Part shown: positions 8,402 through 15,470 of the stretch, piece after piece | How the letters are laid out: each line of letters opens with the position of its first letter | Numbering within the stretch: the first letter of the stretch is position 1 | Notes under the pieces: model-generated | Told to the model about the DNA's origin: nothing | The model's database searches: none | What the model saw: the letters and a program-made list of their open reading frames with translations, nothing else | Assembly: GCF_015561195.1 (NCBI RefSeq) | Contig: NZ_JADMSU010000004.1 | Span: forward strand, 124,001 to 188,000 | Length of the DNA stretch: 64,000 nt | Source of the DNA: Collinsella aerofaciens | GTDB taxonomy: Bacteria > Actinomycetota > Coriobacteriia > Coriobacteriales > Coriobacteriaceae | Reading direction: 5' to 3' | Program-made: the position numbers and the translations under genes

Positions 8402-9040
8402 CTACGCTGCCACAATACGGCGCTGATAGGCTCGGACCAGCAGCGAGATACCAAAGTTGAGCACAAAGTACATCGCAAACACCAGGCCGTAGAGCATAAG
8501 CACCTGCGACAGGTCGATCGCATGGGCCATCACGACGTTTGCCGTGTACATGAGCTCGGCCACGTTAATGCCCGAAAGATACGAGCTGTCCTTAATGACG
8601 GTCGTGCACTGGCTAAACAGCGCCGGAATGATCGTCTTAAATGTCTGCGGCAGAATGATGTAGCGCATGGTGGCAAAGAAGCCGAAGCCCTGGCTCTGCG
8701 CCGCCTCAAACTGGCCGCGCGGAATCGAGTTGAGGCCGCCGCGCACAATCTCGGCCATAACAGCGCTGGTAAACAGCGTAAAGGCGATGGTCGAAATCAC
8801 AATGTCCAAACCCTGCACTGTAAAGTAGATAAACAGGATCCACAGCAGGTTCGGCGTGCAACGGAACAGCTCGATATAGGCGCTCACCAAAATACGGAAC
8901 GGGCGGGGCGCATAGCTTTTAACGAGCGCCAGCACCGTACCAAAGATGAGCGAGAAAAAGATCGACAGCGCCGAGATCTCGATTGTCTTAACAAAGCCGC
9001 CCCAAATGTAGAGCAGGTTGGTCGCGTTGAAGATTTCCAT
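8402..9040 (-). CDS. polar amino acid ABC transporter permease, second subunit
   Basis: 212 residues; ATG at 9040 after GAGGAGG. The HisMQ/GlnP-type fold is seen as about five membrane segments, with the EAA-loop consensus at IPRGQFEAAQSQGFGFFATMR. It would form a heterodimer with the permease at 9044-9790 and couple to the ATPase at 10700-11431. The stop of the upstream permease gene overlaps the ribosome site, so the two are translationally close. Substrate is probably glutamate, glutamine or a related amino acid, by similarity to Glu/Gln systems with two permeases. Confidence 0.9.
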   Translation of the reverse strand: MEIFNATNLLYIWGGFVKTIEISALSIFFSLIFGTVLALVKSYAPRPFRILVSAYIELFRCTPNLLWILFIYFTVQGLDIVISTIAFTLFTSAVMAEIVRGGLNSIPRGQFEAAQSQGFGFFATMRYIILPQTFKTIIPALFSQCTTVIKDSSYLSGINVAELMYTANVVMAHAIDLSQVLMLYGLVFAMYFVLNFGISLLVRAYQRRIVAA

Positions 9041-9043
9041 GCG

Positions 9044-9790
9044 CTAGGCCTCCTCTACGTTGTCGAGCCCCAGCTCGGCCAGGCTCACGCCGCGCGGACG
9101 CTCCTTGGAGCGGCGCTCGAGCCACTGCACCAGCATGGCGAGCGGAAAGCAGATGATGAAGTACATAAGGCAGCAGACGATGTATCCCTGCAGGTAACCG
9201 TACAAACTCACAAAGTTGTCGGAACGGTACATAAGATCGCCGCCGGCCACAAGCGCGAGCACCGACGTGTTCTTGACCAAGTTGAGCGCCTGGTTACACA
9301 GCGGCGGCAGAATGATCTTGAATGTCTGGGGCAACACGATGTACCAGTACGCCTGCGCACGGGTGAAGCCCTGGCTCTGGGCTGCCTCCATCTGACCGCG
9401 CGGAACCGCCTCGATACCAGTCCGGATGACCTCCGAAATGTAGGCCGCGTGATACAGGCCCACGCCCAAGAAGCCCAGCACGAACGGCGCGATGCGCACC
9501 GGCTGATCGGCACCGGTTATGGCCTGCAAAAACTGCGGACCGGCCATGTACATAAAGAGCACCTGCACGGGCAACGGGGTGTTCTGGTAAAACTCCACGT
9601 ACACGCGGCTTATGGCGCGCAGTACGCGCGAGCGAGTGGTAGAGAACACGCCCAGCAGCGTGCCCAGCACCAGCGACAGCAGCAGGCCGGCAACGACCAC
9701 CTGCAGCGTCACGCCAAAGCCCTCCCAGAAGGGCCCCATGTTTTGAAATGTCGTCGACCAACGGTCGGCGTCAAATAATCCTTCGAGCAT
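9044..9790 (-). CDS. polar amino acid ABC transporter permease, first subunit
   Basis: 248 residues. ATG at 9790 follows AAGGAAGGAA and was preferred to an upstream start that would overlap the binding-protein gene. The EAA loop reads VPRGQMEAAQSQGFTRAQAY, and the segments around it match the HisM/GlnP permease family. It lies 25 bases after the substrate-binding protein and 3 bases before the second permease. The C-terminal tail (RRSKERPRGVSLAELG) is cytoplasmic and charged. Confidence 0.9.
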   Translation of the reverse strand: MLEGLFDADRWSTTFQNMGPFWEGFGVTLQVVVAGLLLSLVLGTLLGVFSTTRSRVLRAISRVYVEFYQNTPLPVQVLFMYMAGPQFLQAITGADQPVRIAPFVLGFLGVGLYHAAYISEVIRTGIEAVPRGQMEAAQSQGFTRAQAYWYIVLPQTFKIILPPLCNQALNLVKNTSVLALVAGGDLMYRSDNFVSLYGYLQGYIVCCLMYFIICFPLAMLVQWLERRSKERPRGVSLAELGLDNVEEA

Positions 9791-9815
9791 TTGATTCCTT
9801 CCTTGGACGATGCGC

Positions 9816-10694
9816 CTATACAAGACCCCAGGTCTTGACCTCTTGGTCGAGCCAGCCATCGGCCAGGCGATCGCAAATCACCTGATCGACCACGGCCGAA
9901 AGGTCGCAGCCCTTCTTGGTCGCCACGCCGTAGCCCTGCTCGCCAAACTTGACCTCGGGCTGCAACAGCTCAACGGTCTCGTTCATGTAACCGGCCAGCG
10001 TGGAGCGGTCCATGGCAAAGACGTCGATATTGCCGGCGTCGAGCGAACTCTTGATGATGGGATAGCCGCTAAAGGCCCTAAACTCGGGCTTGCAGCTAAA
10101 GCCGTTGTCCTTGATCATCTGCTCGATCAGGCCCTGCGTGGTGGCACCCTGGCTCACGCCAATAACCTTGCCGTCCAGGTCCTCAATCGAGGTAAAGCCC
10201 GAACGCTTCTTGACCATGAGTCCCACGTAGTCGGTGCGGTACGGCGTCGAGAAATCCCAGCTCTTCTTGCGCTCGTCGGTGATGGTGTAGGTCGCCGCGA
10301 CCACGTCGAGCTGGCCGTTATCGATCAGTGGGCCGCGCGTCTTGGGCGTTACGTCGGTAAACTCGACAAGCTCCTGGGCGCGGGCCTCCTTGTAGCTCAC
10401 GCCGAAGACGGCAGCGGCGATCTGGTAGCACAAATCGACTTCCATGCCCTCAAAGCGGCCCTTGGCGGTGTCGTAATAGCCGTAGCCGGGAACATCCTTC
10501 TTAACGCCGGCATTCAGATGGCCACGCGACTTAATGGCCGCAAGCTTGGACCCCTTGTCGGAGCCCTCGCCACTGGTGGAGTTGCCGCAACCGGTAAGCG
10601 CGGTCCCCGTCAACGCGAGCATGCCGGCGCCCGCCAGCTGCAAAAAGTGACGGCGCGACACGGCCGCCCTCGTCATATCCGTCATGTCCATCAC
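9816..10694 (-). CDS. amino acid ABC transporter substrate-binding lipoprotein with Tat-type signal
   Basis: 292 residues from GTG at 10694; ATG at 10691 is equally possible, as no strong ribosome site decides. The N-terminus has SRRHFLQLAG, a twin-arginine motif, followed by a lipobox LTGC, so export may be by Tat with lipid anchoring. The rest is a family 3 extracellular solute-binding protein: FEGMEVDLCYQIAAAVFG, WDFSTPYRTDYVG and GVSQGATTQGLIEQ mark the two lobes. It delivers an amino acid, likely acidic or its amide, to the two permeases downstream. Confidence 0.9.
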   Translation of the reverse strand: MMDMTDMTRAAVSRRHFLQLAGAGMLALTGTALTGCGNSTSGEGSDKGSKLAAIKSRGHLNAGVKKDVPGYGYYDTAKGRFEGMEVDLCYQIAAAVFGVSYKEARAQELVEFTDVTPKTRGPLIDNGQLDVVAATYTITDERKKSWDFSTPYRTDYVGLMVKKRSGFTSIEDLDGKVIGVSQGATTQGLIEQMIKDNGFSCKPEFRAFSGYPIIKSSLDAGNIDVFAMDRSTLAGYMNETVELLQPEVKFGEQGYGVATKKGCDLSAVVDQVICDRLADGWLDQEVKTWGLV

Positions 10695-10699
10695 CGCGC

Positions 10700-11431
10700 C
10701 TAGTGCAGAATCTTGGACAGGAACTCGCGGCAGCGCGGGTTCTCGGGGTTATCGAAGAAGTGCTCGGGCGTGCCCTCCTCCAAAATGCGGCCGTCCTCCA
10801 TAAAGATGACGCGGTCGGCCACCTGGCGTGCAAAGCCCATCTCGTGCGTCACGCAGATCATGGTGATATCTTCCTGCGCAAGCTCGATCATAACGTCCAG
10901 AACCTCCTGGACCATCTCGGGGTCGAGCGCCGAGGTCGGCTCGTCAAACAGGATGATGGGCTGCTTGGTGCACAGAGCACGGGCGATGGCGATGCGCTGC
11001 TGCTGGCCGCCCGAGAGATTCTGCGGATACTCACCGGCCTTATGCGCCATGCCAACACGCTTGAGCGCGGCGATGGCGATCTCGGTCGCCTCCTCCTTGC
11101 TCTTCTTTTGCAGCTTGATGGGCGCGAGCGTCAGGTTGCCCAGCACCGTCATGTTGGGATACAGGTTGAACTGCTGAAACACCATGGAGCTGTACTTGCG
11201 AGCCATCTCCAGGTGGTTCTTTTTGGTGAGCGGCGTACCGTCGATGACGACCTCGCCCGACGTGGGCTCCTCCAGATAATCGACGCAACGGATGAGCGTC
11301 GACTTACCCGAACCGGAAGGCCCGATCATTACGAGCTTCTCGCCGCGCTTGACGGTGAGGTTGATATCTTTGAGCACATGCAGGTCGCCAAAGTACTTGT
11401 TGAGATGCTTGATCTCGATCATGTCTGCCAT
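10700..11431 (-). CDS. polar amino acid ABC transporter ATP-binding protein
   Basis: 243 residues; ATG at 11431 after AAGGAA. Walker A is GPSGSGKST, the signature is [15 protein letters not shown], Walker B is [12 protein letters not shown], and the switch His is in VTHEMGFA. Length and motifs are typical of the GlnQ/HisP group. First gene of a five-gene minus-strand unit: ATPase, binding protein, permease, permease, cytidylate-kinase-like. Stop and next start are 6 bases apart. Confidence 0.93.
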   Translation of the reverse strand: MADMIEIKHLNKYFGDLHVLKDINLTVKRGEKLVMIGPSGSGKSTLIRCVDYLEEPTSGEVVIDGTPLTKKNHLEMARKYSSMVFQQFNLYPNMTVLGNLTLAPIKLQKKSKEEATEIAIAALKRVGMAHKAGEYPQNLSGGQQQRIAIARALCTKQPIILFDEPTSALDPEMVQEVLDVMIELAQEDITMICVTHEMGFARQVADRVIFMEDGRILEEGTPEHFFDNPENPRCREFLSKILH

Positions 11432-11535
11432 GAATATTCCTTCCCTGCGTTTACACGAGTTGAACTATTGTACGGAAAGAACCGCGTTTCCGCAGCCCAC
11501 ACTACATTCCCGTAAAGAACCCGCAACCTTTAAGC

Positions 11536-11606
11536 CACTCATTGGGGACAGACTTAAATGAGTACCCGCTCATTGGGCACTCATTTAAGTCTGTCCCCAA
11601 TGAGTG
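11536..11606. repeat. 28-bp perfect inverted repeat of the GGGGACAG family
   Basis: Arms 11536-11563 and 11579-11606 are perfect complements, each containing GGGGACAGACTTAAATGA or its complement; the loop is 15 bases and holds a further partial copy (CTCATTGGG). No gene overlaps it. It lies upstream of the importer operon and downstream of the YqeY gene. Confidence 0.85.
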
Positions 11607-11617
11607 CCCAGCCCAGC

Positions 11618-11650
11618 AAAAAGGGGCGCGACCATGACGGTCACGCCCCC
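11618..11650 (-). terminator. rho-independent terminator of the YqeY gene
   Basis: On the minus strand GGGGCGTGACC and GGTCGCGCCCC pair around a short loop and are followed by TTTTTGC. It starts 29 bases after the stop codon at 11679. Confidence 0.8.
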
Positions 11651-11678
11651 TCAACATCAACTATGTACCGCTCGACCC

Positions 11679-12122
11679 TTAAGCCAGCTTTGCTCCGACG
11701 ATCTTTGCCGCTGCCGGCTTGTCGAAGTTGCCGCCGGTGGCCTTGCCCAGCGCGCCCATGACCTGGCCCATCTGCTTCTTGGACGTGGCACCCAGCTCGG
11801 CGATGACCTGCTCGATCAGAGCCTCGAGCTCCTCGCCCGAAACCTGCGCGGGCAGCAGGCTCTCCAGAATCTTGACCTGCTCGGTCAGGTTGTCGGTACG
11901 CTCCTGGTCGGTGCCGGCCTTGATGGACATCTCCAGCGTCTCGCTCGTCTGCTTGATCAGACGCTTGATCATGCTGTTGACGTCTTCCTCGGTCACATCG
12001 CGGCGCTCATTGACCTCGATATTCTTCACCTCGGCCTTGACCTGGCGAATGATGGACAGGCGAACCTTGTCCTTGGCCTTCATGGCCGCGATCATTTCCT
12101 TCTGCAGTTCTTCGTTGGTCAT
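11679..12122 (-). CDS. GatB/YqeY domain protein
   Basis: 147 residues, the usual length. ATG at 12122 follows GAGG by 8 bases; a longer frame upstream lacks a ribosome site. The start MTNEELQKEMIAAMKAKDK and the tail KKQMGQVMGALGKATGG match the YqeY family, which shares its fold with the tail of the GatB amidotransferase subunit. Members may assist tRNA-dependent amidation, but the role is not proven. It follows the foldase gene by 54 bases and is probably read with it. Confidence 0.9.
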   Translation of the reverse strand: MTNEELQKEMIAAMKAKDKVRLSIIRQVKAEVKNIEVNERRDVTEEDVNSMIKRLIKQTSETLEMSIKAGTDQERTDNLTEQVKILESLLPAQVSGEELEALIEQVIAELGATSKKQMGQVMGALGKATGGNFDKPAAAKIVGAKLA

Positions 12123-12176
12123 CTGCAAATCCTCTCTAATAGCGTGGGCGGAACTCACACGAGCGCCGCCCCATGA

Positions 12177-13397
12177 TTACTCAGTCGTCGACGAATCGTC
12201 GGTCGAACTCTTGGTGACGCCCTTCAGGCTGACGTTGTACGGCACGTCCTTGGGCATGGGGTTAACGGTGATGTCGGCATCCTTCTTGTACTGCTCCAGC
12301 CACTCGCTGTACGCGGTGCTGGCCGCTTGCGTCTTCACCACATTGGAAACGTACTTCTTGATGGCCTTGGGCACCTGGTTGATGTCATCGACCTGATTAT
12401 CGACATGGAAGTAGTCGGTGCACTTGATGATGTGGTAGCCATAGGTCGACTCGACGACTTCGCTCACATCGCCCTTGTTGAGCCCCTCGAGCGCCGTCTG
12501 GTAGCTGTCGACGAAAGTGGTTAGCTTATCCCAGCCCACATCGCCCTTCTTCTCCTTGGAACCGGTGTCTTCGGAGTACTGCTCAACGGCGTCCTCAAAG
12601 CTCAGCTCACCAGAGTTGATCTTGTCCAGACACTCCTGCGCCTTGGCCTTGGCGGCAGCCTTGTCCTCGTCGGAAGCGTCGGAATCAACCTTGATCAGAA
12701 TATTCGACGAGCGACGGGCGTCGTTGTAACTGGACAGATTTTCGTTGATGTAATCGACAATCTCGCTGTCCTTGGGCTTGCTGGTGGGTGCCACGGCATC
12801 CTTGAGCTTCTGCTGCGCTAGGCTCTCCTTGAGCGAGTCCTTGTAGGTGTCCTCGGTGTAGCCGTAGGTCTTGAGGGTCTTCTTAAAGGCCTTGGCACCG
12901 CCAGCGCTCTTGCACGCGTCCTTCCAAGCCTTCTCGATCTCCTCGTCCGACACCGTCACGCCGTTCTCCTTCTGTGCCTGTTGAAGCAGAATCTGCTGCG
13001 TGTAGGAGTCGATGAGTTGCTTGCGGTACTTCTTGGGCGTGAGGTCGTTGTCGACCAGATACTGCGCCCAATCCTTATCCTTGGTGTAGCCGTAGGACGT
13101 GCGCATGCTCATGATCTGCTTGGTCACGGTGTCCTCGGTGAGGTTGGTGCCGTTGATAGTAGCAGCAACACCGCCAGTCAGCTTGTAGCCCGAGGTGTCC
13201 TCGGCCTGCGACATAAGGCCGGAGCATGCCATGGCCGAGACGGAAAGCAGCATTGCCAGCACGCCGATAACCACCAGGACGATCTTGACGGTCTTGGACA
13301 CATAGGTCTTGCGCTGCTTCTTGCGAGAGCTGGAGGCGGCGCGGGACCGTTGCTCGGGCGTCGGCGCGACCTCGGGGTTCTTTTTCTTGTTTGCCAT
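12177..13397 (-). CDS. membrane-anchored PpiC-type peptidyl-prolyl isomerase / foldase
   Basis: 406 residues; ATG at 13397 with AAAGG upstream. A basic 35-residue cytoplasmic start is followed by one hydrophobic segment (about 37-58). Residues about 75-215 form a SurA/PrsA-like N-terminal chaperone region, and about 225-330 the parvulin (PpiC) domain: SSNILIKV, FEDAVEQYSED, GDVGWDKLTTF, VSEVVESTYGYHIIKC. It should assist folding of exported proteins outside the membrane. A Cys at the end of the hydrophobic segment (AMACSG) does not fit the usual lipobox well, so an uncleaved anchor is more likely than lipidation. Confidence 0.9.
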   Translation of the reverse strand: MANKKKNPEVAPTPEQRSRAASSSRKKQRKTYVSKTVKIVLVVIGVLAMLLSVSAMACSGLMSQAEDTSGYKLTGGVAATINGTNLTEDTVTKQIMSMRTSYGYTKDKDWAQYLVDNDLTPKKYRKQLIDSYTQQILLQQAQKENGVTVSDEEIEKAWKDACKSAGGAKAFKKTLKTYGYTEDTYKDSLKESLAQQKLKDAVAPTSKPKDSEIVDYINENLSSYNDARRSSNILIKVDSDASDEDKAAAKAKAQECLDKINSGELSFEDAVEQYSEDTGSKEKKGDVGWDKLTTFVDSYQTALEGLNKGDVSEVVESTYGYHIIKCTDYFHVDNQVDDINQVPKAIKKYVSNVVKTQAASTAYSEWLEQYKKDADITVNPMPKDVPYNVSLKGVTKSSTDDSSTTE

Positions 13398-13465
13398 GTT
13401 TGGCCTTTCACATCACGAATCGAACAAACGCCATTGTGTCACAACGCAGCCCCCGCGGCACACCT

Positions 13466-13517
13466 GGTGCAAAGGGGACAGGTTAATCTGCACCATTTTG
13501 GTGCAAAGGGGACAGGT
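13466..13517. repeat. tandem direct repeat with GGGGACAG core
   Basis: GGTGCAAAGGGGACAGGT occurs at 13466-13483 and again at 13500-13517. The same core is in the hairpins elsewhere in the window. Confidence 0.75.
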
Positions 13518-13534
13518 CTGGCAGTTGGCAGCTA

Positions 13535-13599
13535 GGGACGTTCCTTTTCTGCCGGCAGATGGGGACTGTCCCTACCTGCCGGCAGAAAAGGAACGTCCC
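13535..13599. repeat. 24-bp perfect inverted repeat with inner palindrome
   Basis: Arms 13535-13558 and 13576-13599 are perfect complements; the 17-base loop holds GGGGACTGTCCC, itself a palindrome with the family core. It ends 12 bases from the stop of the PTS EIIA gene and may stop transcription there. Confidence 0.8.
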
Positions 13600-13610
13600 C
13601 GAGTGCCGCT

Positions 13611-14078
13611 TTAGAAGTGGCGGCGGATGGCGTCGACCATGCCCTGCGGCGTGGTCTGGCCGAGTACATCGGCTGCAGCGTCGGCATCCATAAAGATATT
13701 CATAAGCGCTTGCAGGGCCTCGACCTGGCCGCCCGGCTCGGCAATGCCCAGGTTGATGACGATCTGCGCCGGCACCGGGGCGCCCATGCCCGCCATCGCG
13801 TTGAACATCACAGGTGCGGCGGGCTTCACCACCGCGATATAGGGCTTGGCCACAAATCCCGGATCGGTATGCGGAATGGCGATGTTTGCCGCCGGCATGG
13901 CAAGACCCGTGGGATAGGCATCCTCGCGCGTGCGGACGGCATCGAGCCAACCGGGCGCAATGTAGCCGCGAGGCGCAAGCTCGTCCTCGAGCCGCGCAAA
14001 CATCTCATCCGGCGTCGCGCACTCCCAATCAAAAAACACCAGCTCGGGCGAGAATAGCATCTCGGCGTTATCCGCCAT
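13611..14078 (-). CDS. PTS sugar transporter subunit IIA, fructose/mannitol family
   Basis: 155 residues; ATG at 14078 after GGAGG. The domain is the fructose-type EIIA fold with the phospho-acceptor His70 in ANIAIPHTD. Conserved stretches EALQALMNIF and the C-terminal helix fit. EIIA takes phosphate from HPr and passes it to EIIB, but no EIIB or EIIC gene is nearby, so it either works with a partner elsewhere or has a regulatory role like PtsN. A palindromic repeat follows the stop codon. Confidence 0.88.
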   Translation of the reverse strand: MADNAEMLFSPELVFFDWECATPDEMFARLEDELAPRGYIAPGWLDAVRTREDAYPTGLAMPAANIAIPHTDPGFVAKPYIAVVKPAAPVMFNAMAGMGAPVPAQIVINLGIAEPGGQVEALQALMNIFMDADAAADVLGQTTPQGMVDAIRRHF

Positions 14079-14143
14079 ACCGTCCTCCAAAGTTGCATGA
14101 GGTTCACAATGCCCCATATGATAACGAAACGAGGCAGGCAAGG

Positions 14144-14611
14144 TTAGCCGAGGATTCCAATCATATCGAGTGCGCGGGCAGGCGTCAGGCAAACTTCGGG
14201 CATCGCCTCCAGCATGCGCCGGTCACTCGTGACCACGTAGTCAACATCTGCCGTCTCGCCCGAAGCGATGATGAGGTTATCTTCAAGATCCGGCATGCGC
14301 TTGCCAAGCATGCGTGCCATCTCGCACTCTGCCAACGAAAGCGGGGAGGCGGTTGCCACCTGCATCATGTGCTCAATGCAGACCCACGACGCCGAGGCAA
14401 ACGACACGTTAATCCCATTCACATTCCGCCGGGCTAGTCGCCGAGGCAAAATATAGAACACATCTTTTGCCGTCGTTGGCGCATACAGAAGGTCGATCTT
14501 TCCCGCCTCGGCCAGTTCAACCAATCTTTTCGCTTCGTCGAACGCCCCCTCTTGCAGGTAATAATCGAGCCAAACGTTCGTATCTACCAAGAGATGCTTT
14601 GCCTCAATCAT
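14144..14611 (-). CDS. PIN domain ribonuclease toxin (VapC-like)
   Basis: 155 residues. ATG at 14611 was chosen over a TTG at 14617 because it overlaps the stop of the upstream antitoxin as ATGA. PIN metal-binding acids are visible: Asp10 in LLVDTNVWLDYY, Asp111 in DLEDNLIIAS and Asp124/Asp130 in DYVVTSD. PIN toxins cut RNA with magnesium. The partner at 14608-14952 resembles RelB/DinJ rather than VapB. A role in growth arrest or phage defence is inferred. Confidence 0.85.
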   Translation of the reverse strand: MIEAKHLLVDTNVWLDYYLQEGAFDEAKRLVELAEAGKIDLLYAPTTAKDVFYILPRRLARRNVNGINVSFASASWVCIEHMMQVATASPLSLAECEMARMLGKRMPDLEDNLIIASGETADVDYVVTSDRRMLEAMPEVCLTPARALDMIGILG

Positions 14612-14952
14612 CGGCAATTCGCCTCGATGTCGGCAATCATCGCGTCATACATATCATCTCGTACGGCATCCCAGTCTTCCGCAGATGATCCAACTGGCGC
14701 AAAATCCGAAGGGCTTAGTCCCAACGAGGAGAAAGCTAGGCCACACCCCCGCTCGGCCAGACTCTCCGCACGGGGCGCCTCGCGCTTATCCGCCACCATA
14801 AATCCCGGCAACGCTTGGTGCTCGACAAGATAGACCCAAAGCGCGCGAATGGCATCGCTCGGCCCCAATCCATTGCGAGTTAGGACCGCATCGCCACCAG
14901 CTTTGAGCATAGGATCGATTCGCGTGTTGAGCTGCACCGTTGCTGTACCCAT
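14608..14952 (-). CDS. RelB/DinJ-type antitoxin
   Basis: 114 residues; ATG at 14952 with GGAG upstream (aaaggagccgct). Residues 3-50 (ATVQLNTRIDPMLKAG, GLGPSDAIRALWVY) match the ribbon-helix-helix DNA-binding part of RelB/DinJ antitoxins. The C-terminal 60 residues are acidic and probably bind the toxin. It is longer than most RelB proteins. Its stop overlaps the toxin start by ATGA. Autoregulation is usual for the family. Confidence 0.82.
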   Translation of the reverse strand: MGTATVQLNTRIDPMLKAGGDAVLTRNGLGPSDAIRALWVYLVEHQALPGFMVADKREAPRAESLAERGCGLAFSSLGLSPSDFAPVGSSAEDWDAVRDDMYDAMIADIEANCR

Positions 14953-15002
14953 AGCGGCTCCTTTCTACGTGCTAGCAGTATAGCAAACCTATTAGGCCAC
15001 AC

Positions 15003-15035
15003 AAAAGGGCCCCGTCCACGTACGGACAAGGCCCT
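15003..15035 (-). terminator. rho-independent terminator at the end of a minus-strand transcript
   Basis: Minus strand: AGGGCC, TTGTCC, a 6-base loop, GGACGGGGCCCT and then TTTTG. It lies about 200 bases beyond the last coding gene on that strand, so it may end a separate or trailing RNA. Confidence 0.65.
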
Positions 15036-15039
15036 GTCA

Positions 15040-15204
15040 GATTGGTAGTCTCGAGAAAGTTGGTGTAGCGCCCGATCCGAAGCGAGTCGGCCTGGCGTCC
15101 AAGAACCTAGAATACGGTTGATGCCCTATGCCGCCGACCGGCATATGAAAGACAGCGGGCCAAAAGCCCCATGGCTTCTAGCCCGCAGAAACATCGATGT
15201 TTCC
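15040..15204 (-). ncRNA. possible structured RNA or long structured 3' UTR
   Basis: No gene fits here, yet hairpins are packed in a row: a 16-base palindrome near 15189-15204, a two-part stem (GCGGGC 15156-15161 with GCCCGC 15181-15186, and AAGCC 15164-15168 with GGCTT 15173-15177), ATGCCG/CGGCAT near 15128-15145, and a longer stem at 15060-15105 (TTGG and GCGCC against GGCGT and CCAA). A terminator on the minus strand follows. I do not recognise a known RNA family such as 6S, SRP or RNase P. Confidence 0.35.
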
Positions 15205-15236
15205 AAATGATCGCAGCTTGTGTTTCGAGCGCTTTT

Positions 15237-15428
15237 CTACGCTACCGGCGGATGCAAATCCCAATCGGGAAAGCAGTTTGCAAAGCCTGAGAGATTTTGA
15301 GTCAAAACATTGTTCTCAGCTTGTTTCAGTCGCTCGTCCTCTTCAAACAGACTATCGAGCTCGCTCAATGCATCGAAGTCCTGCATCGCAGCATCGTTAT
15401 GGTCGAAATCAGTCGCTTCATCAGTCAT
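15237..15428 (-). CDS. small acidic protein of unknown function
   Basis: 63 residues, MTDEATDFDHNDAAMQ at the start, strongly acidic, no membrane segment. GGAGT lies 7-8 bases before the ATG at 15428. It begins 43 bases after the stop of the 551-residue coiled-coil protein and is probably read with it. No known domain is seen. Confidence 0.55.
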   Translation of the reverse strand: MTDEATDFDHNDAAMQDFDALSELDSLFEEDERLKQAENNVLTQNLSGFANCFPDWDLHPPVA

Positions 15429-15470
15429 CTATTTCACTCCGTTCATGGTTATCGAGACAAATCCTACCGG

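Noticed and set aside
8090-9778. 562-codon plus-strand open frame opposite the permease genes
   Set aside because: Antisense shadow of the importer genes; the minus-strand products are well-known families.
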